From Synchiropus splendidus (taxonomy: Eukaryota; Chordata; Actinopteri; Syngnathiformes; Callionymidae), in NCBI RefSeq assembly GCF_027744825.2, contig NW_026527082.1, forward strand, positions 12,501 to 76,500: 64,000 bases of DNA, in the 5' to 3' direction. The notes under the pieces are model-generated. The model was not told where the DNA came from and made no database searches. It saw only the letters and a list, made by a program, of their open reading frames with translations. Positions 23,689 to 37,224 of this stretch are shown in pieces. Position 1 is the first letter of the stretch, and every line of letters begins with the position of its first letter. The translations under genes and the position numbers were made by a program.

Positions 23689-24816
23689 TTTTATGTTTGG
23701 CGTTCCGAAACCCACCTTATCTCAGGCTGAAAAGCGTTTTTACGCATTGTGCCATAACTTTTCAGGGAAGCTTCAGAACATGAAATTTTAACCTCCCACT
23801 ATAGCAGAAAGGGTCTTTCTAGTAGTTGCACATCAAATCTAAACTGTCTGAAGTGTTTTTCCAAAGTTATTAACACTTTTATGTTTGGCTTTCCGAAACC
23901 CACCTTATCTCTGGCTGAAAAGCGTTTTTGTGCATTGTGCCATAACTTTTCAGGGAAGCTTCAGAACATGAAATTTTAACCTCCCACTATAGCAGAAAGG
24001 GTCTTTCTAGTAGTTGCACATCAAATCTAAACTGTCTGAAGTGTTTTTCCAAAGTTATCAAGACTTTTATGTTTGGCGTTCCGAAACCCACCTTATCTCA
24101 GGCTGAAAAGCGTTTTTACGCATTGTGCCATAACTTTTCAGGGAAGCTTCAGAACATGAAATTTTAACCTCCCACTATAGCAGAAAGGGTCTTTCTAGTA
24201 GGTGCACATCAAATCTAAGCTCTCTGAAGTGTTTTTCGAAAGTTATCAACACTTTTATGTTTGGCGTTCCGAAACCCACCTTATCTCAGGCTGAAAAGCG
24301 TTTTTGTGCATTGTGCCATAACTTTTCAGGAAAGCTTCAGAACATGAAATTTTAACCTCCCACTACAGCAGAAAGGGTCTTTCTAGTAGTTGCACATCAA
24401 ATCTAAACTGTCTGAAGTGTTTTTCCAAAGTTATTAACACTTTTATGTTTGGCGTTCCGAAACCCACCTTATCTCAGGCTGAAAAGCGTTTTTGTGCATT
24501 GTGCCATAACTTTTCAGGGAAGCTTCAGAACATGAAATTTTAACCTCCCACTATAGCAGAAAGGGTCTTTCTAGTAGTTGCACATCAAATCTAAACTGTC
24601 TGATATGTTTTTCCAAAGTTATTAACACTTTTATGTTTGGCGTTCCGAAACCCACCTTATCTCAGGCTGAAAAGCGTTTTTGTGCATTGTGCCATAACTT
24701 TTCAGGGAACCTTCAGAACATGAAATTTTAACCTCCCACTATAGCAGAAAGGGTCTTTCTAGTAGTTGCACATCAAATCTAAACTGTCTGAAGTGTTTTT
24801 CGAAAGTTATCAACAC
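23689..24816. repeat. 6-monomer tandem duplication, copy 2 (M127-M132)
   Basis: Direct copy of 22561-23688 sharing all five rare marks. Its last monomer, M132 (24629-24816), diverges from M126: it has G82C at 24710, which destroys the HindIII site, and G174 instead of C174. This suggests that the duplication edge falls inside this monomer. Confidence 0.9.
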
Positions 24817-27800
24817 TTTTATGTTTGGCGTTCCGAAACCCACCTTATCTCAGGCTGAAAAGCGTTTTTGTGCATTGTGCCATAACTTTTCAGGGAAGCT
24901 TCAGAACATGAAATTTTAACCTCCCACTATAGCAGAAAGGGTCTTTCTAGTAGTTGCACATCAAATCTAAGCTGTCTGAAGTGTTTTTCCAAAGTTATCA
25001 ACACTTTTATGTTTGGCCTTCCGAAACCCACCTTATCTCAGGCTGAAAAGCGTTTTTGTGCATTGTGCCATAACTTTTCAGGAAAGCTTCAGAACATGAA
25101 ATTTTAACCTCCCACTATAGCAGAAAGGGTCTTTCTAGTAGTTGCACATCAAATCTAAGCTCTCTGAAGTGTTTTTCGAAAGTTATCAACACTTTTATGT
25201 TTGGCGTTCCGAAACCCACCTTATCTCAGGCTAAAAAGCGTTTTTGTGCATTGTGCCATAACTTTTCAGGGAAGCTTCAGAACATGAAATTTTAACCTCC
25301 CACTATAGCAGAAAGGGTCTTTCTAGTAGTTGCACATCAAATCTAAACTGTCTGAAGTGTTTTTCCAAAGTTATTAACACTTTTATGTTTGGCGTTCCGA
25401 AACCCACCTTATCTCAGGCTGAAAAGCGTTTTTGTGCATTGTGCCATAACTTTTCAGGGAAGCTTCAGAACATGAAATTTTAACCTCCCACTATAGCAGA
25501 AAGGGTCTTTCTAGTAGTTGCACATCAAATCTAAACTGTCTGAAGTGTTTTTCCAAAGTTATTAACACTTTTATGTTTGGCGTTCCGAAACCCACCTTAT
25601 CTCAGGCTGAAAAGCGTTTTTGTGCATTGTGCCATAACTTTTCAGGGAAGCTTCAGAACATGAAATTTTAACCTCCCACTATAGCAGAAAGGGTCTTTCT
25701 AGTAGTTGCACATCAAATCTAAACTGTCTGAAGTGTTTTTCCAAAGTTATTAACACTTTTATGTTTGGCGTTCCGAAACCCACCTTATCTCAGGCTGAAA
25801 AGCGTTTTTGTGCATTGTGCCATAACTTTTCAGGGAAGCTTCAGAACATGAAATTTTAACCTCCCACTATAGCAGAAAGGGTCTTTCTAGTAGTTGCACA
25901 TCAAATCTAAACTGTCTGAAGTGTTTTTCCAAAGTTATTAACACTTTTATGTTTGGCGTTCCGAAACCCACCTTATCTCAGGCTGAAAAGCGTTTTTGTG
26001 CATTGTGCCATAACTTTTCAGGGAAGCTTCAGAACATGAAATTTTAACCTCCCACTATAGCAGAAAGGGTCTTTCTAGTAGTTGCACATCAAATCTAAAC
26101 TGTCTGAAGTGTTTTTCCAAAGTTATCAACACTTTTATGTTTGGCGTTCCGAAACCCACCTTATCTCAGGCTGAAAAGCGTTTTTACGCATTGTGCCATA
26201 ACTTTTCAGGGAAGCTTCAGAACATGAAATTTTAACCTCCCACTAAAGCAGAAAGGGTCTTTCTAGTAGGTGCACATCAAATCTAAGCTGTCTGAAGTGT
26301 TTTTCGAAAGTTATCAACACTTTTATGTTTGGCGTTCCGAAACCCACCTTATCTCAGGCTGAAAAGCGTTTTTGTGCATTGTGCCATAACTTTTCAGGGA
26401 AGCTTCAGAACATGAAATTTTAACCTCCCACTATAGCAGAAAGGGTCTTTCTAGTAGTTGCACATCAAATCTAAGCTGTCTGAAGTGTTTTTCAAAAGTT
26501 ATCAACACTTTTATGTTTGGCGTTCCGAAACCCACCTTATCTCAGGCTGAAAAGCGTTTTTGTGCATTGTGCCATAACTTTTCAGGAAAGCTTCAGAACA
26601 TGAAATTTTAACCTCCCACTATAGCAGAAAGGGTCTTTCTAGTAGTTGCACATCAAATCTAAACTGTCTGAAGTGTTTTTCCAAAGTTATCAACACTTTT
26701 ATGTTTGGCGTTCCGAAACCCACCTTATCTCAGGCTGAAAAGCGTTTTTACGCATTGTGCCATAACTTTTCAGGGAAGCTTCAGAACATGAAATTTTAAC
26801 CTCCCACTATAGCAGAAAGGGTCTTTCTAGTAGGTGCATATCAAATCTAAGCTCTCTGAAGTGTTTTTCGAAAGTTATCAACACTTTTATGTTTGGCGTT
26901 CCGAAACCCACCTTATCTCAGGCTGAAAAGCGTTTTTGTGCATTGTGCCATAACTTTTCAGGGAAGCTTCAGAACATGAAATTTTAACCTCCCACTATAG
27001 CAGAAAGGGTCTTTCTAGTAGTTGCACATCAAATCTAAACTGTCTGAAGTGTTTTTCCAAAGTTATTAACACTTTTATGTTTGGCGTTCCGAAACCCACC
27101 TTATCTCAGGCTGAAAAGCGTTTTTGTGCATTGTGCCATAACTTTTCAGGGAAGCTTCAGAACATGAAATTTTAACCTCCCACTATAGCAGAAAGGGTCT
27201 TTCTAGTAGTTGCACATCAAATCTAAACTGTCTGAAGTGTTTTTCCAAAGTTATTAACACTTTTATGTTTGGCGTTCCGAAACCCACCTTATCTCAGGCT
27301 GAAAAGCGTTTTTGTGCATTGTGCCATAACTTTTCAGGGAAGCTTCAGAACATGAAATTTTAACCTCCCACTATAGCAGAAAGGGTCTTTCTAGTAGTTG
27401 CACATCAAATCTAAACTGTCTGAAGTGTTTTTCCAAAGTTATTAACACTTTTATGTTTGGCGTTCCGAAACCCACCTTATCTCAGGCTGAAAAGCGTTTT
27501 TGTGCATTGTGCCATAACTTTTCAGGGAAGCTTCAGAACATGAAATTTTAACCTCCCACTATAGCAGAAAGGGTCTTTCTAGTAGTTGCACATCAAATCT
27601 AAACTGTCTGAAGTGTTTTTCCAAAGTTATCAACACTTTTATGTTTGGCGTTCCGAAACCCACCTTATCTCAGGCTGAAAAGCGTTTTTACGCATTGTGC
27701 CATAACTTTTCAGGGAAGCTTCAGAACATGAAATTTTAACCTCCCACTATAGCAGAAAGGGTCTTTCTAGTAGGTGCACATCAAATCTAAGCTGTCTGAA

Positions 27801-29140
27801 GTGTTTTTCGAAAGTTATTAACACTTTTATGTTTGGCGTTCCGAAACCCACCTTATCTCAGGCTGAAAAGCGTTTTTGTGCATTGTGCCATAACTTTTCA
27901 GGGAAGCTTCAGAACATGAAATTTTAACCTCCCACTATAGCAGAAAGGGTCTTTCTAGTAGTTGCACATCAAATCTAAGCTGTCTGAAGTGTTTTTCAAA
28001 AGTTATCAACAATTTTATGTTTGGCGTTCCGAAACCCACCTTATCTCAGGCTGAAAAGCGTTTTTGTGCATTGTGCCATAACTTTTCAGAAAAGCTTCAG
28101 AACATGAAATTTTAACCTCCCACTATAGCAGAAAGGGTCTTTCTAGTAGTTGCACATCAAATCTAAACTGTCTGAAGTGTTTTTCCAAAGTTATCAACAC
28201 TTTTATGTTTGGCGTTCCGAAACCCACCTTATCTCAGGCTGAAAAGCGTTTTTACGCATTGTGCCATAACTTTTCAGGGAAGCTTCAGAACATGAAATTT
28301 TAACCTCCCACTATAGCAGAAAGGGTCTTTCTAGTAGGTGCACATCGAATCTAAGCTCTCTGAAGTGTTTTTCGAAAGTTATCAACACTTTTATGTTTGG
28401 CGTTCCGAAACCCACCTTATCTCAGGCTGAAAAGCGTTTTTGTGCATTGTGCCATAACTTTTCAGGGAAGCTTCAGAACATGAAATTTTAACCTCCCACT
28501 ATAGCAGAAAGGGTCTTTCTTGTAGTTGCACATCAAATCTAAACTGTCTGAAGTGTTTTTCCAAAGTTATTAACACTTTTATGTTTGGCGTTCCGAAACC
28601 CACCTTATCTCAGGCTGAAAAGCGTTTTTGTGCATTGTGCCATAACTTTTCAGGGAAGCTTCAGAACATGAAATTTTAACCTCCCACTATAGCAGAAAGG
28701 GTCTTTCTAGTAGTTGCACATCAAATCTAAACTGTCTGAAGTATTTTTCCAAAGTTATCAACACTTTTATGTTTGGCTTTCCGAAACCCACCTTATCTCA
28801 GGCTGAAAAGCGTTTTTGTGCATTGTGCCATAACTTTTCAGGGAAGCTTCAGAACATGAAATTTTAACCTCCCACTATAGCAGAAAGGGTCTTTCTAGTA
28901 GTTGCACATCAAATCTAAGCTGTCTGAAGTGTTTTTCAAAAGTTATCAACACTTTTATGTTTGGCGTTCCGAAACCCACCTTATCTCAGGCTGAAAAGCG
29001 TTTTTGTGCATTGTGCCATAACTTTTCAGGAAAGCTTCAGAACATGAAATTTTAACCTCCCACTATAGCAGAAAGGGTCTTTCTAGTAGTTGCACATCAA
29101 ATCTAAACTGTCTGAAGTGTTTTTCCAAAGTTATCAACAC
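24817..29140. repeat. Mixed module segment (M133-M155)
   Basis: Runs of A monomers separated by D, B and C copies, without a single clean long duplication that I could trace. Marks: M134 has G14C near 25018; M140 has AC54-55 with T114A; M143 is a D with C143T (GTGCATATC), shared with M156 and M164; M151 (28201-28388) has A147G at 28347 but keeps A185. No gene or inserted element is seen. Confidence 0.78.
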
Positions 29141-30644
29141 TTTTATGTTTGGCGTTCCGAAACCCACCTTATCTCAGGCTGAAAAGCGTTTTTACGCATT
29201 GTGCCATAACTTTTCAGGGAAGCTTCAGAACATGAAATTTTAACCTCCCACTATAGCAGAAAGGGTCTTTCTAGTAGGTGCATATCAAATCTAAGCTCTC
29301 TGAAGTGTTTTTCGAAAGTTATCAACACTTTTATGTTTGGCGTTCCGAAACCCACCTTATCTCAGGCTGAAAAGCGTTTTTGTGCATTGTGCCATAACTT
29401 TTCACGGAAGCTTCAGAACATGAAATTTTAACCTCCCACTATAGCAGAAAGGGTCTTTCTAGTAGTTGCACATCAAATCTAAACTGTCTGAAGTGTTTTT
29501 CCAAAGTTATTAACACTTTTATGTTTGGCGTTCCGAAACCCACCTTATCTCAGGCTGAAAAGCGTTTTTGTGCATTGTGCCATAACTTTTCAGGGAAGCT
29601 TCAGAACATGAAATTTTAACCTCCCACTATAGCAGAAAGGGTCTTTCTAGTAGTTGCACATCAAATCTTGACTGTCTGAAGTGTTTTTCCAAAGTTATTA
29701 ACACTTTTATGTTTGGCGTTCCGAAACCCACCTTATCTCAGGCTGAAAAGCGTTTTTGTGCATTGTGCCATAACTTTTCAGGGAAGCTTCAGAACATGAA
29801 ATTTTAACCTCCCACTATAGCAGAAAGGGTCTTTCTAGTAGTTGCACATCAAATCTAAACTGTCTGAAGTGTTTTTCCAAAGTTATTAACACTTTTATGT
29901 TTGGCGTTCCGAAACCCACCTTATCTCAGGCTGAAAAGCGTTTTTGTGCATTGTGCCATAACTTTTCAGGGAAGCTTCAGAACATGAAATTTTAACCTCC
30001 CACTATAGCAGAAAGGGTCTTTCTAGTAGTTGCACATCAAATCTAAACTGTCTGAAGTGTTTTTCCAAAGTTATCAACACTTTTATGTTTGGCGTTCCGA
30101 AACCCACCTTATCTCAGGCTGAAAAGCGTTTTTGTGCATTGTGCCATAACTTTTCAGGGAAGCTTCAGAACATGAAATTTTAACCTCCCACTATAGCAGA
30201 AAGGGTCTTTCTAGTAGGTGCACATCAAATCTAAGCTGTCTGAAGTGTTTTTCGAAAGTTATTAACACTTTTATGTTTGGCGTTCCGAAACCCACCTTAT
30301 CTCAGGCTGAAAAGCGTTTTTGTGCATTGTGCCATAACTTTTCAGGGAAGCTTCAGAACATGAAATTTTAACCTCCCACTATAGCAGAAAGGGTCTTTCT
30401 AGTAGTTGCACATCAAATCTAAGCTGTCTGAAGTGTTTTTCAAAAGTTATCAACACTTTTATGTTTGGCGTTCCGAAACCCACCTTATCTCAGGCTGAAA
30501 AGCGTTTTTGTGCATTGTGCCATAACTTTTCAGGAAAGCTTCAGAACATGAAATTTTAACCTCCCACTATAGCAGAAAGGGTCTTTCTAGTAGTTGCACA
30601 TCAAATCTAAACTGTCTGAAGTGTTTTTCCAAAGTTATCAACAC
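29141..30644. repeat. 8-monomer tandem higher-order unit, copy 1 (M156-M163)
   Basis: Order: D with C143T (GTGCATATC), A with TTCACGG, A with TCTTGACTG, A, Ac, E with T183, B, C. The same eight follow directly at 30645-32148. All three private marks are shared and I found no difference by eye, so the 1504 bp duplication looks very recent. Confidence 0.94.
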
Positions 30645-32148
30645 TTTTATGTTTGGCGTTCCGAAACCCACCTTATCTCAGGCTGAAAAGCGTTTTTACG
30701 CATTGTGCCATAACTTTTCAGGGAAGCTTCAGAACATGAAATTTTAACCTCCCACTATAGCAGAAAGGGTCTTTCTAGTAGGTGCATATCAAATCTAAGC
30801 TCTCTGAAGTGTTTTTCGAAAGTTATCAACACTTTTATGTTTGGCGTTCCGAAACCCACCTTATCTCAGGCTGAAAAGCGTTTTTGTGCATTGTGCCATA
30901 ACTTTTCACGGAAGCTTCAGAACATGAAATTTTAACCTCCCACTATAGCAGAAAGGGTCTTTCTAGTAGTTGCACATCAAATCTAAACTGTCTGAAGTGT
31001 TTTTCCAAAGTTATTAACACTTTTATGTTTGGCGTTCCGAAACCCACCTTATCTCAGGCTGAAAAGCGTTTTTGTGCATTGTGCCATAACTTTTCAGGGA
31101 AGCTTCAGAACATGAAATTTTAACCTCCCACTATAGCAGAAAGGGTCTTTCTAGTAGTTGCACATCAAATCTTGACTGTCTGAAGTGTTTTTCCAAAGTT
31201 ATTAACACTTTTATGTTTGGCGTTCCGAAACCCACCTTATCTCAGGCTGAAAAGCGTTTTTGTGCATTGTGCCATAACTTTTCAGGGAAGCTTCAGAACA
31301 TGAAATTTTAACCTCCCACTATAGCAGAAAGGGTCTTTCTAGTAGTTGCACATCAAATCTAAACTGTCTGAAGTGTTTTTCCAAAGTTATTAACACTTTT
31401 ATGTTTGGCGTTCCGAAACCCACCTTATCTCAGGCTGAAAAGCGTTTTTGTGCATTGTGCCATAACTTTTCAGGGAAGCTTCAGAACATGAAATTTTAAC
31501 CTCCCACTATAGCAGAAAGGGTCTTTCTAGTAGTTGCACATCAAATCTAAACTGTCTGAAGTGTTTTTCCAAAGTTATCAACACTTTTATGTTTGGCGTT
31601 CCGAAACCCACCTTATCTCAGGCTGAAAAGCGTTTTTGTGCATTGTGCCATAACTTTTCAGGGAAGCTTCAGAACATGAAATTTTAACCTCCCACTATAG
31701 CAGAAAGGGTCTTTCTAGTAGGTGCACATCAAATCTAAGCTGTCTGAAGTGTTTTTCGAAAGTTATTAACACTTTTATGTTTGGCGTTCCGAAACCCACC
31801 TTATCTCAGGCTGAAAAGCGTTTTTGTGCATTGTGCCATAACTTTTCAGGGAAGCTTCAGAACATGAAATTTTAACCTCCCACTATAGCAGAAAGGGTCT
31901 TTCTAGTAGTTGCACATCAAATCTAAGCTGTCTGAAGTGTTTTTCAAAAGTTATCAACACTTTTATGTTTGGCGTTCCGAAACCCACCTTATCTCAGGCT
32001 GAAAAGCGTTTTTGTGCATTGTGCCATAACTTTTCAGGAAAGCTTCAGAACATGAAATTTTAACCTCCCACTATAGCAGAAAGGGTCTTTCTAGTAGTTG
32101 CACATCAAATCTAAACTGTCTGAAGTGTTTTTCCAAAGTTATCAACAC
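30645..32148. repeat. 8-monomer tandem higher-order unit, copy 2 (M164-M171)
   Basis: Second copy of the M156-M163 unit, with GTGCATATC in M164, TTCACGG in M165 and TCTTGACTG in M166. It is followed by M172, a D monomer carrying A147G and A185T, so there is no third copy. Confidence 0.94.
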
Positions 32149-35100
32149 TTTTATGTTTGGCGTTCCGAAACCCACCTTATCTCAGGCTGAAAAGCGTTTT
32201 TACGCATTGTGCCATAACTTTTCAGGGAAGCTTCAGAACATGAAATTTTAACCTCCCACTATAGCAGAAAGGGTCTTTCTAGTAGGTGCACATCGAATCT
32301 AAGCTCTCTGAAGTGTTTTTCGAAAGTTATCATCACTTTTATGTTTGGCGTTCCGAAACCCACCTTATCTCAGGCTGAAAAGCGTTTTTGTGCATTGTGC
32401 CATAACTTTTCAGGGAAGCTTCAGAACATGAAATTTTAACCTCCCACTATAGCAGAAAGGGTCTTTCTAGTAGTTGCACATCAAATCTAAACTGTCTGAA
32501 GTGTTTTTCAAAAGTTATCAACACTTTTATGTTTGGCTTTCCGAAACCCACCTTATCTCAGGCTGAAAAGCGCGTTTGTGCATTGTGCCATAACTTTTCA
32601 GGAAAGCTTCAGAACATGAAATTTTAACCTCCCACTATAGCAGAAAGGGTCTTTCTAGTAGTTGCACATCAAATCTAAACTGTCTGAAGTGTTTTTCCAA
32701 AGTTATCAACACTTTTATGTTTGGCGTTCCGAAACCCACCTTATCTCAGGCTGAAAAGCGTTTTTACGCATTGTGCCATAACTTTTCAGGGAAGCTTCAG
32801 AACATGAAATTTTAACCTCCCACTATAGCAGAAAGGGTCTTTCTAGTAGGTGCACATCAAATCTAAGCTCTCTGAAGTGTTTTTCGAAAGTTATCAACAC
32901 TTTTATGTTTGGCGTTCCGAAACCCACCTTATCTCAGGCTGAAAAGCGTTTTTGTGCATTGTGCCATAACTTTTCAGGAAAGCTTCAGAACATGAAATTT
33001 TAACCTCCCACTATAGCAGAAAGGGTCTTTCTAGTAGGTGCACATCAAATCTAAGCTCTCTGAAGTGTTTTTCGAAAGTTATCAACACTTTTATGTTTGG
33101 CGTTCCGAAACCCACCTTATCTCAGGCTGAAAAGCGTTTTTGTGCATTGTGCCATAACTTTTCAGGGAAGCTTCAGAACATGAAATTTTAACCTCCCACT
33201 ATAGCAGAAAGGGTCTTTCTAGTAGTTGCACATCAAATCTAAACTGTCTGAAGTGTTTTTCCAAAGTTATTAACACTTTTATGTTTGGCGTTCCAAAACC
33301 CACCTTATCTCAGGCTGAAAAGCGTTTTTGTGCATTGTGCCATAACTTTTCAGGGAAGCTTCAGAACATGAAATTTTAACCTCCCACTATAGCAGAAAGG
33401 GTCTTTCTAGTAGTTGCACATCAAATCTAAACTGTCTGAAGTGTTTTTCCAAAGTTATCAACACTTTTATGTTTGGCGTTCCGAAACCCACCTTATCTCA
33501 GGCTGAAAAGCGTTTTTACGCATTGTGCCATAACTTTTCAGGGAAGCTTCAGAACATGAAATTTTAACCTCCCACTATAGCAGAAAGGGTCTTTCTAGTA
33601 GGTGCACATCAAATCTAAGCTGTCTGAAGTGTTTTTCGAAAGTTATCAACACTTTTATGTTTGGCGTTCCGAAACCCACCTTATCTCAGGCTGAAAAGCG
33701 TTTTTGTGCATTGTGCCATAACTTTTCAGGGAAGCTTCAGAACATGAAATTTTAACCTCCCACTATAGCAGAAAGGGTCTTTCTAGTAGTTGCACATCAA
33801 ATCTAAGCTGTCTGAAGTGTTTTTCCAAAGTTACCAACACTTTTATGTTTGGCGTTCCGAAACCCACCTTATCTCAGGCTGAAAAGCGTTTTTGTGCATT
33901 GTGCCATAACTTTTCAGGAAAGCTTCAGAACATGAAATTTTAACCTCCCACTATAGCAGAAAGGGTCTTTCTAGTAGTTGCACATCAAATCTAAACTGTC
34001 TGAAGTGTTTTTCCAAAGTTATCAACACTTTTATGTTTGGCGTTCCGAAACCCACCTTATCTCAGGCTGAAAAGCGTTTTTACGCATTGTGCCATAACTT
34101 TTCAGGGAAGCTTCAGAACATGAAATTTTAACCTCCCACTATAGCAGAAAGGGTCTTTCTAGTAGGTGCACATCAAATCTAAGCTGTCTGAAGTGTTTTT
34201 CGAAAGTTATCAACACTTTTATGTTTGGCGTTCCGAAACCCACCTTATCTCAGGCTGAAAAGCGTTTTTGTGCATTGTGCCATAACTTTTCAGGGAAGCT
34301 TCAGAACATGAAATTTTAACCTCCCACTATAGCAGAAAGGGTCTTTCTAGTAGTTGCACATCAAATCTAAGCTGTCTGAAGTGTTTTTCCAAAGTTATCA
34401 ACACTTTTATGTTTGGCGTTCCGAAACCCACCTTATCTCAGGCTGAAAAGCGTTTTTGTGCATTGTGCCATAACTTTTCAGGAAAGCTTCAGAACATGAA
34501 ATTTTAACCTCCCACTATAGCAGAAAGGGTCTTTCTAGTAGTTGCACATCAAATCTAAACTGTCTGAAGTGTTTTTCCAAAGTTATCAACACTTTTATGT
34601 TTGGCGTTCCGAAACCCACCTTATCTCAGGCTGAAAAGCGTTTTTACGCATTGTGCCATAACTTTTCAGGGAAGCTTCAGAACATGAAATTTTAACCTCC
34701 CACTATAGCAGAAAGGGTCTTTCTAGTAGGTGCACATCAAATCTAAGCTCTCTGAAGTGTTTTTCGAAAGTTATCAACACTTTTATGTTTGGCGTTCCGA
34801 AACCCACCTTATCTCAGGCTGAAAAGCGTTTTTGTGCATTGTGCCATAACTTTTCAGGGAAGCTTCAGAACATGAAATTTTAACCTCCCACTATAGCAGA
34901 AAGGGTCTTTCTAGTAGTTGCACATCAAATCTAAACTGTCTGAAGTGTTTTTCCAAAGTTATTAACACTTTTATGTTTGGCGTTCCGAAACCCACCTTAT
35001 CTCAGGCTGAAAAGCGTTTTTGTGCATTGTGCCATAACTTTTCAGGGAAGCTTCAGAACATGAAATTTTAACCTCCCACTATAGCAGAAAGGGTCTTTCT

Positions 35101-35156
35101 AGTAGTTGCACATCAAATCTAAACTGTCTGAAGTGTTTTTCCAAAGTTATTAACAC
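32149..35156. repeat. Mixed module segment with D' B' C repeats (M172-M187)
   Basis: M172 is the first D copy carrying both A147G and A185T (32295, 32333). M174 has a private GCGCG change (near 32572). M175 D is followed by M176, which has A79 with a D-type 3' end. Then comes a three-monomer pattern of AC/E chimera (M179, M182), G155/C174 copy (M180, M183) and C (M181, M184), followed by D at M185. The same three-monomer pattern reappears inside the 17-monomer unit. Confidence 0.78.
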
Positions 35157-36660
35157 TTTTATGTTTGGCGTTCCGAAACCCACCTTATCTCAGGCTGAAA
35201 AACGTTTTTGTGCATTGTGCCATAACTTTTCAGGGAAGCTTCAGAACATGAAATTTTAACCTCCCACTATAGCAGAAAGGGTCTTTCTAGTAGTTGCACA
35301 TCAAATCTAAGCTGTCTGAAGTGTTTTTCCAAAGTTATCAACACTTTTATGTTTGGCGTTCCGAAACCCACCTTATCTCAGGCTGAAAAGCGTTTTTGTG
35401 CATTGTGCCATAACTTTTCAGGAAAGCTTCAGAACATGAAATTTTAACCTCCCACTATAGCAGAAAGGGTCTTTCTAGTAGTTGCACATCAAATCTAAAC
35501 TGTCTGAAGTGTTTTTCCAAAGTTATCAACACTTTTATGTTTGGCGTTCCGAAACCCACCTTATCTCAGGCTGAAAAGCGTTTTTACGCATTGTGCCATA
35601 ACTTTTCAGGGAAGCTTCAGAACATGAAATTTTAACCTCCCACTATAGCAGAAAGGGTCTTTCTAGTAGGTGCACATCAAATCTAAGCTCTCTGAAGTGT
35701 TTTTCGAAAGTTATCAACACTTTTATGTTTGGCGTTCCGAAACCCACCTTATCTCAGGCTGAAAAGCGTTTTTATGCATTGTGCCATAACTTTTCAGGGA
35801 AGCTTCAGAACATGAAATTTTAACCTCCCACTATAGCAGAAAGGGTCTTTCTAGTAGTTGCACATCAAATCTAAACTGTCTGAAGTGTTTTTCCAAAGTT
35901 ATTAACACTTTTATGTTTGGCGTTCCGAAACCCACCTTATCTCAGGCTGAAAAGCGTTTTTGTGCATTGTGCCATAACTTTTCAGGGAAGCTTCAGAACA
36001 TGAAATTTTAACCTCCCACTATAGCAGAAAGGGTCTTTCTAGTAGTTGCACATCAAATCTAAACTGTCTGAAGTGTTTTTCCAAAGTTATTAACACTTTT
36101 ATGTTTGGCGTTCCGAAACCCACCTTATCTCAGGCTGAAAAGCGTTTTTGTGCATTGTGCCATAACTTTTCAGGGAAGCTTCAGAACATGAAATTTTAAC
36201 CTCCCACTATAGCAGAAAGGGTCTTTCTAGTAGTTGCACATCAAATCTAAACTGTCTGAAGTGTTTTTCCAAAGTTATTAACACTTTTATGTTTGGCGTT
36301 CCGAAACCCACCTTATCTCAGGCTGAAAAGCGTTTTTGTGCATTGTGCCATAACTTTTCAGGGAAGCTTCAGAACATGAAATTTTAACCTCCCACTATAG
36401 CAGAAAGGGTCTTTCTAGTAGGTGCACATCAAATCTAAGCTGTCTGAAGTGTTTTTCGAAAGTTATCAACACTTTTATGTTTGGCGTTCCGAAACCCACC
36501 TTATCTCAGGCTGAAAAGCGTTTTTGTGCATTGTGCCATAACTTTTCAGGGAAGCTTCAGAACATGAAATTTTAACTTCCCACTATAGCAGTAAGGGTCT
36601 TTCTAGTAGTTGCACATCAAATCTAAGCTGTCTGAAGTGTTTTTCCAAAGTTATCAACAC

Positions 36661-36848
36661 TTTTATGTTTGGCGTTCCGAAACCCACCTTATCTCAGGCT
36701 GAAAAGCGTTTTTGTGCATTGTGCCATAACTTTTCAGGAAAGCTTCAGAACATGAAATTTTAACCTCCCACTATAGCAGAAAGGGTCTTTCTAGTAGTTG
36801 CACATCAAATCTAAGCTGTCTGAAGTGTTTTTCGAAAGTTATCAACAC
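36661..36848. repeat. Chimeric monomer M196, fusion of two neighbours
   Basis: M196 has A79 and T138 (36798), like M252, but G155 (36815) and G174, like M253. The related block at 47189-47564 has both monomers separately. M196 therefore looks like a crossover between positions 138 and 155 that removed one monomer from this copy of the 57-monomer-offset duplication. Confidence 0.75.
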
Positions 36849-37224
36849 TTTTATGTTTGGCGTTCCGAAACCCACCTTATCTCAGGCTGAAAAGCGTTTT
36901 TGTGCATTGTGCCATAACTTTTCAGGGAAGCTTCAGAACATGAAATTTTAACCTCCCACTATAGCAGAAAGGGTCTTTCTAGTAGTTGCACATCAAATCT
37001 AAGCTGTCTGAAGTGTTTTTCAAAAGTTATCAACACTTTTATGTTTGGCGTTCCGAAACCCACCTTATCTCAGGCTGAAAAGCGTTTTTGTGCATTGTGC
37101 CATAACTTTTCAGGAAAGCTTCAGAACATGAAATTTTAACCTCCCACTATAGCAGAAAGGGTCTTTCTAGTAGTTGCACATCAAATCTAAACTGTCTGAA
37201 GTGTTTTTCCAAAGTTATCAACAC

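Noticed and set aside
32525..32712. GCGCG change in M174 as a functional site
   Set aside because: It is a single private substitution cluster in one copy and was not carried to other monomers.
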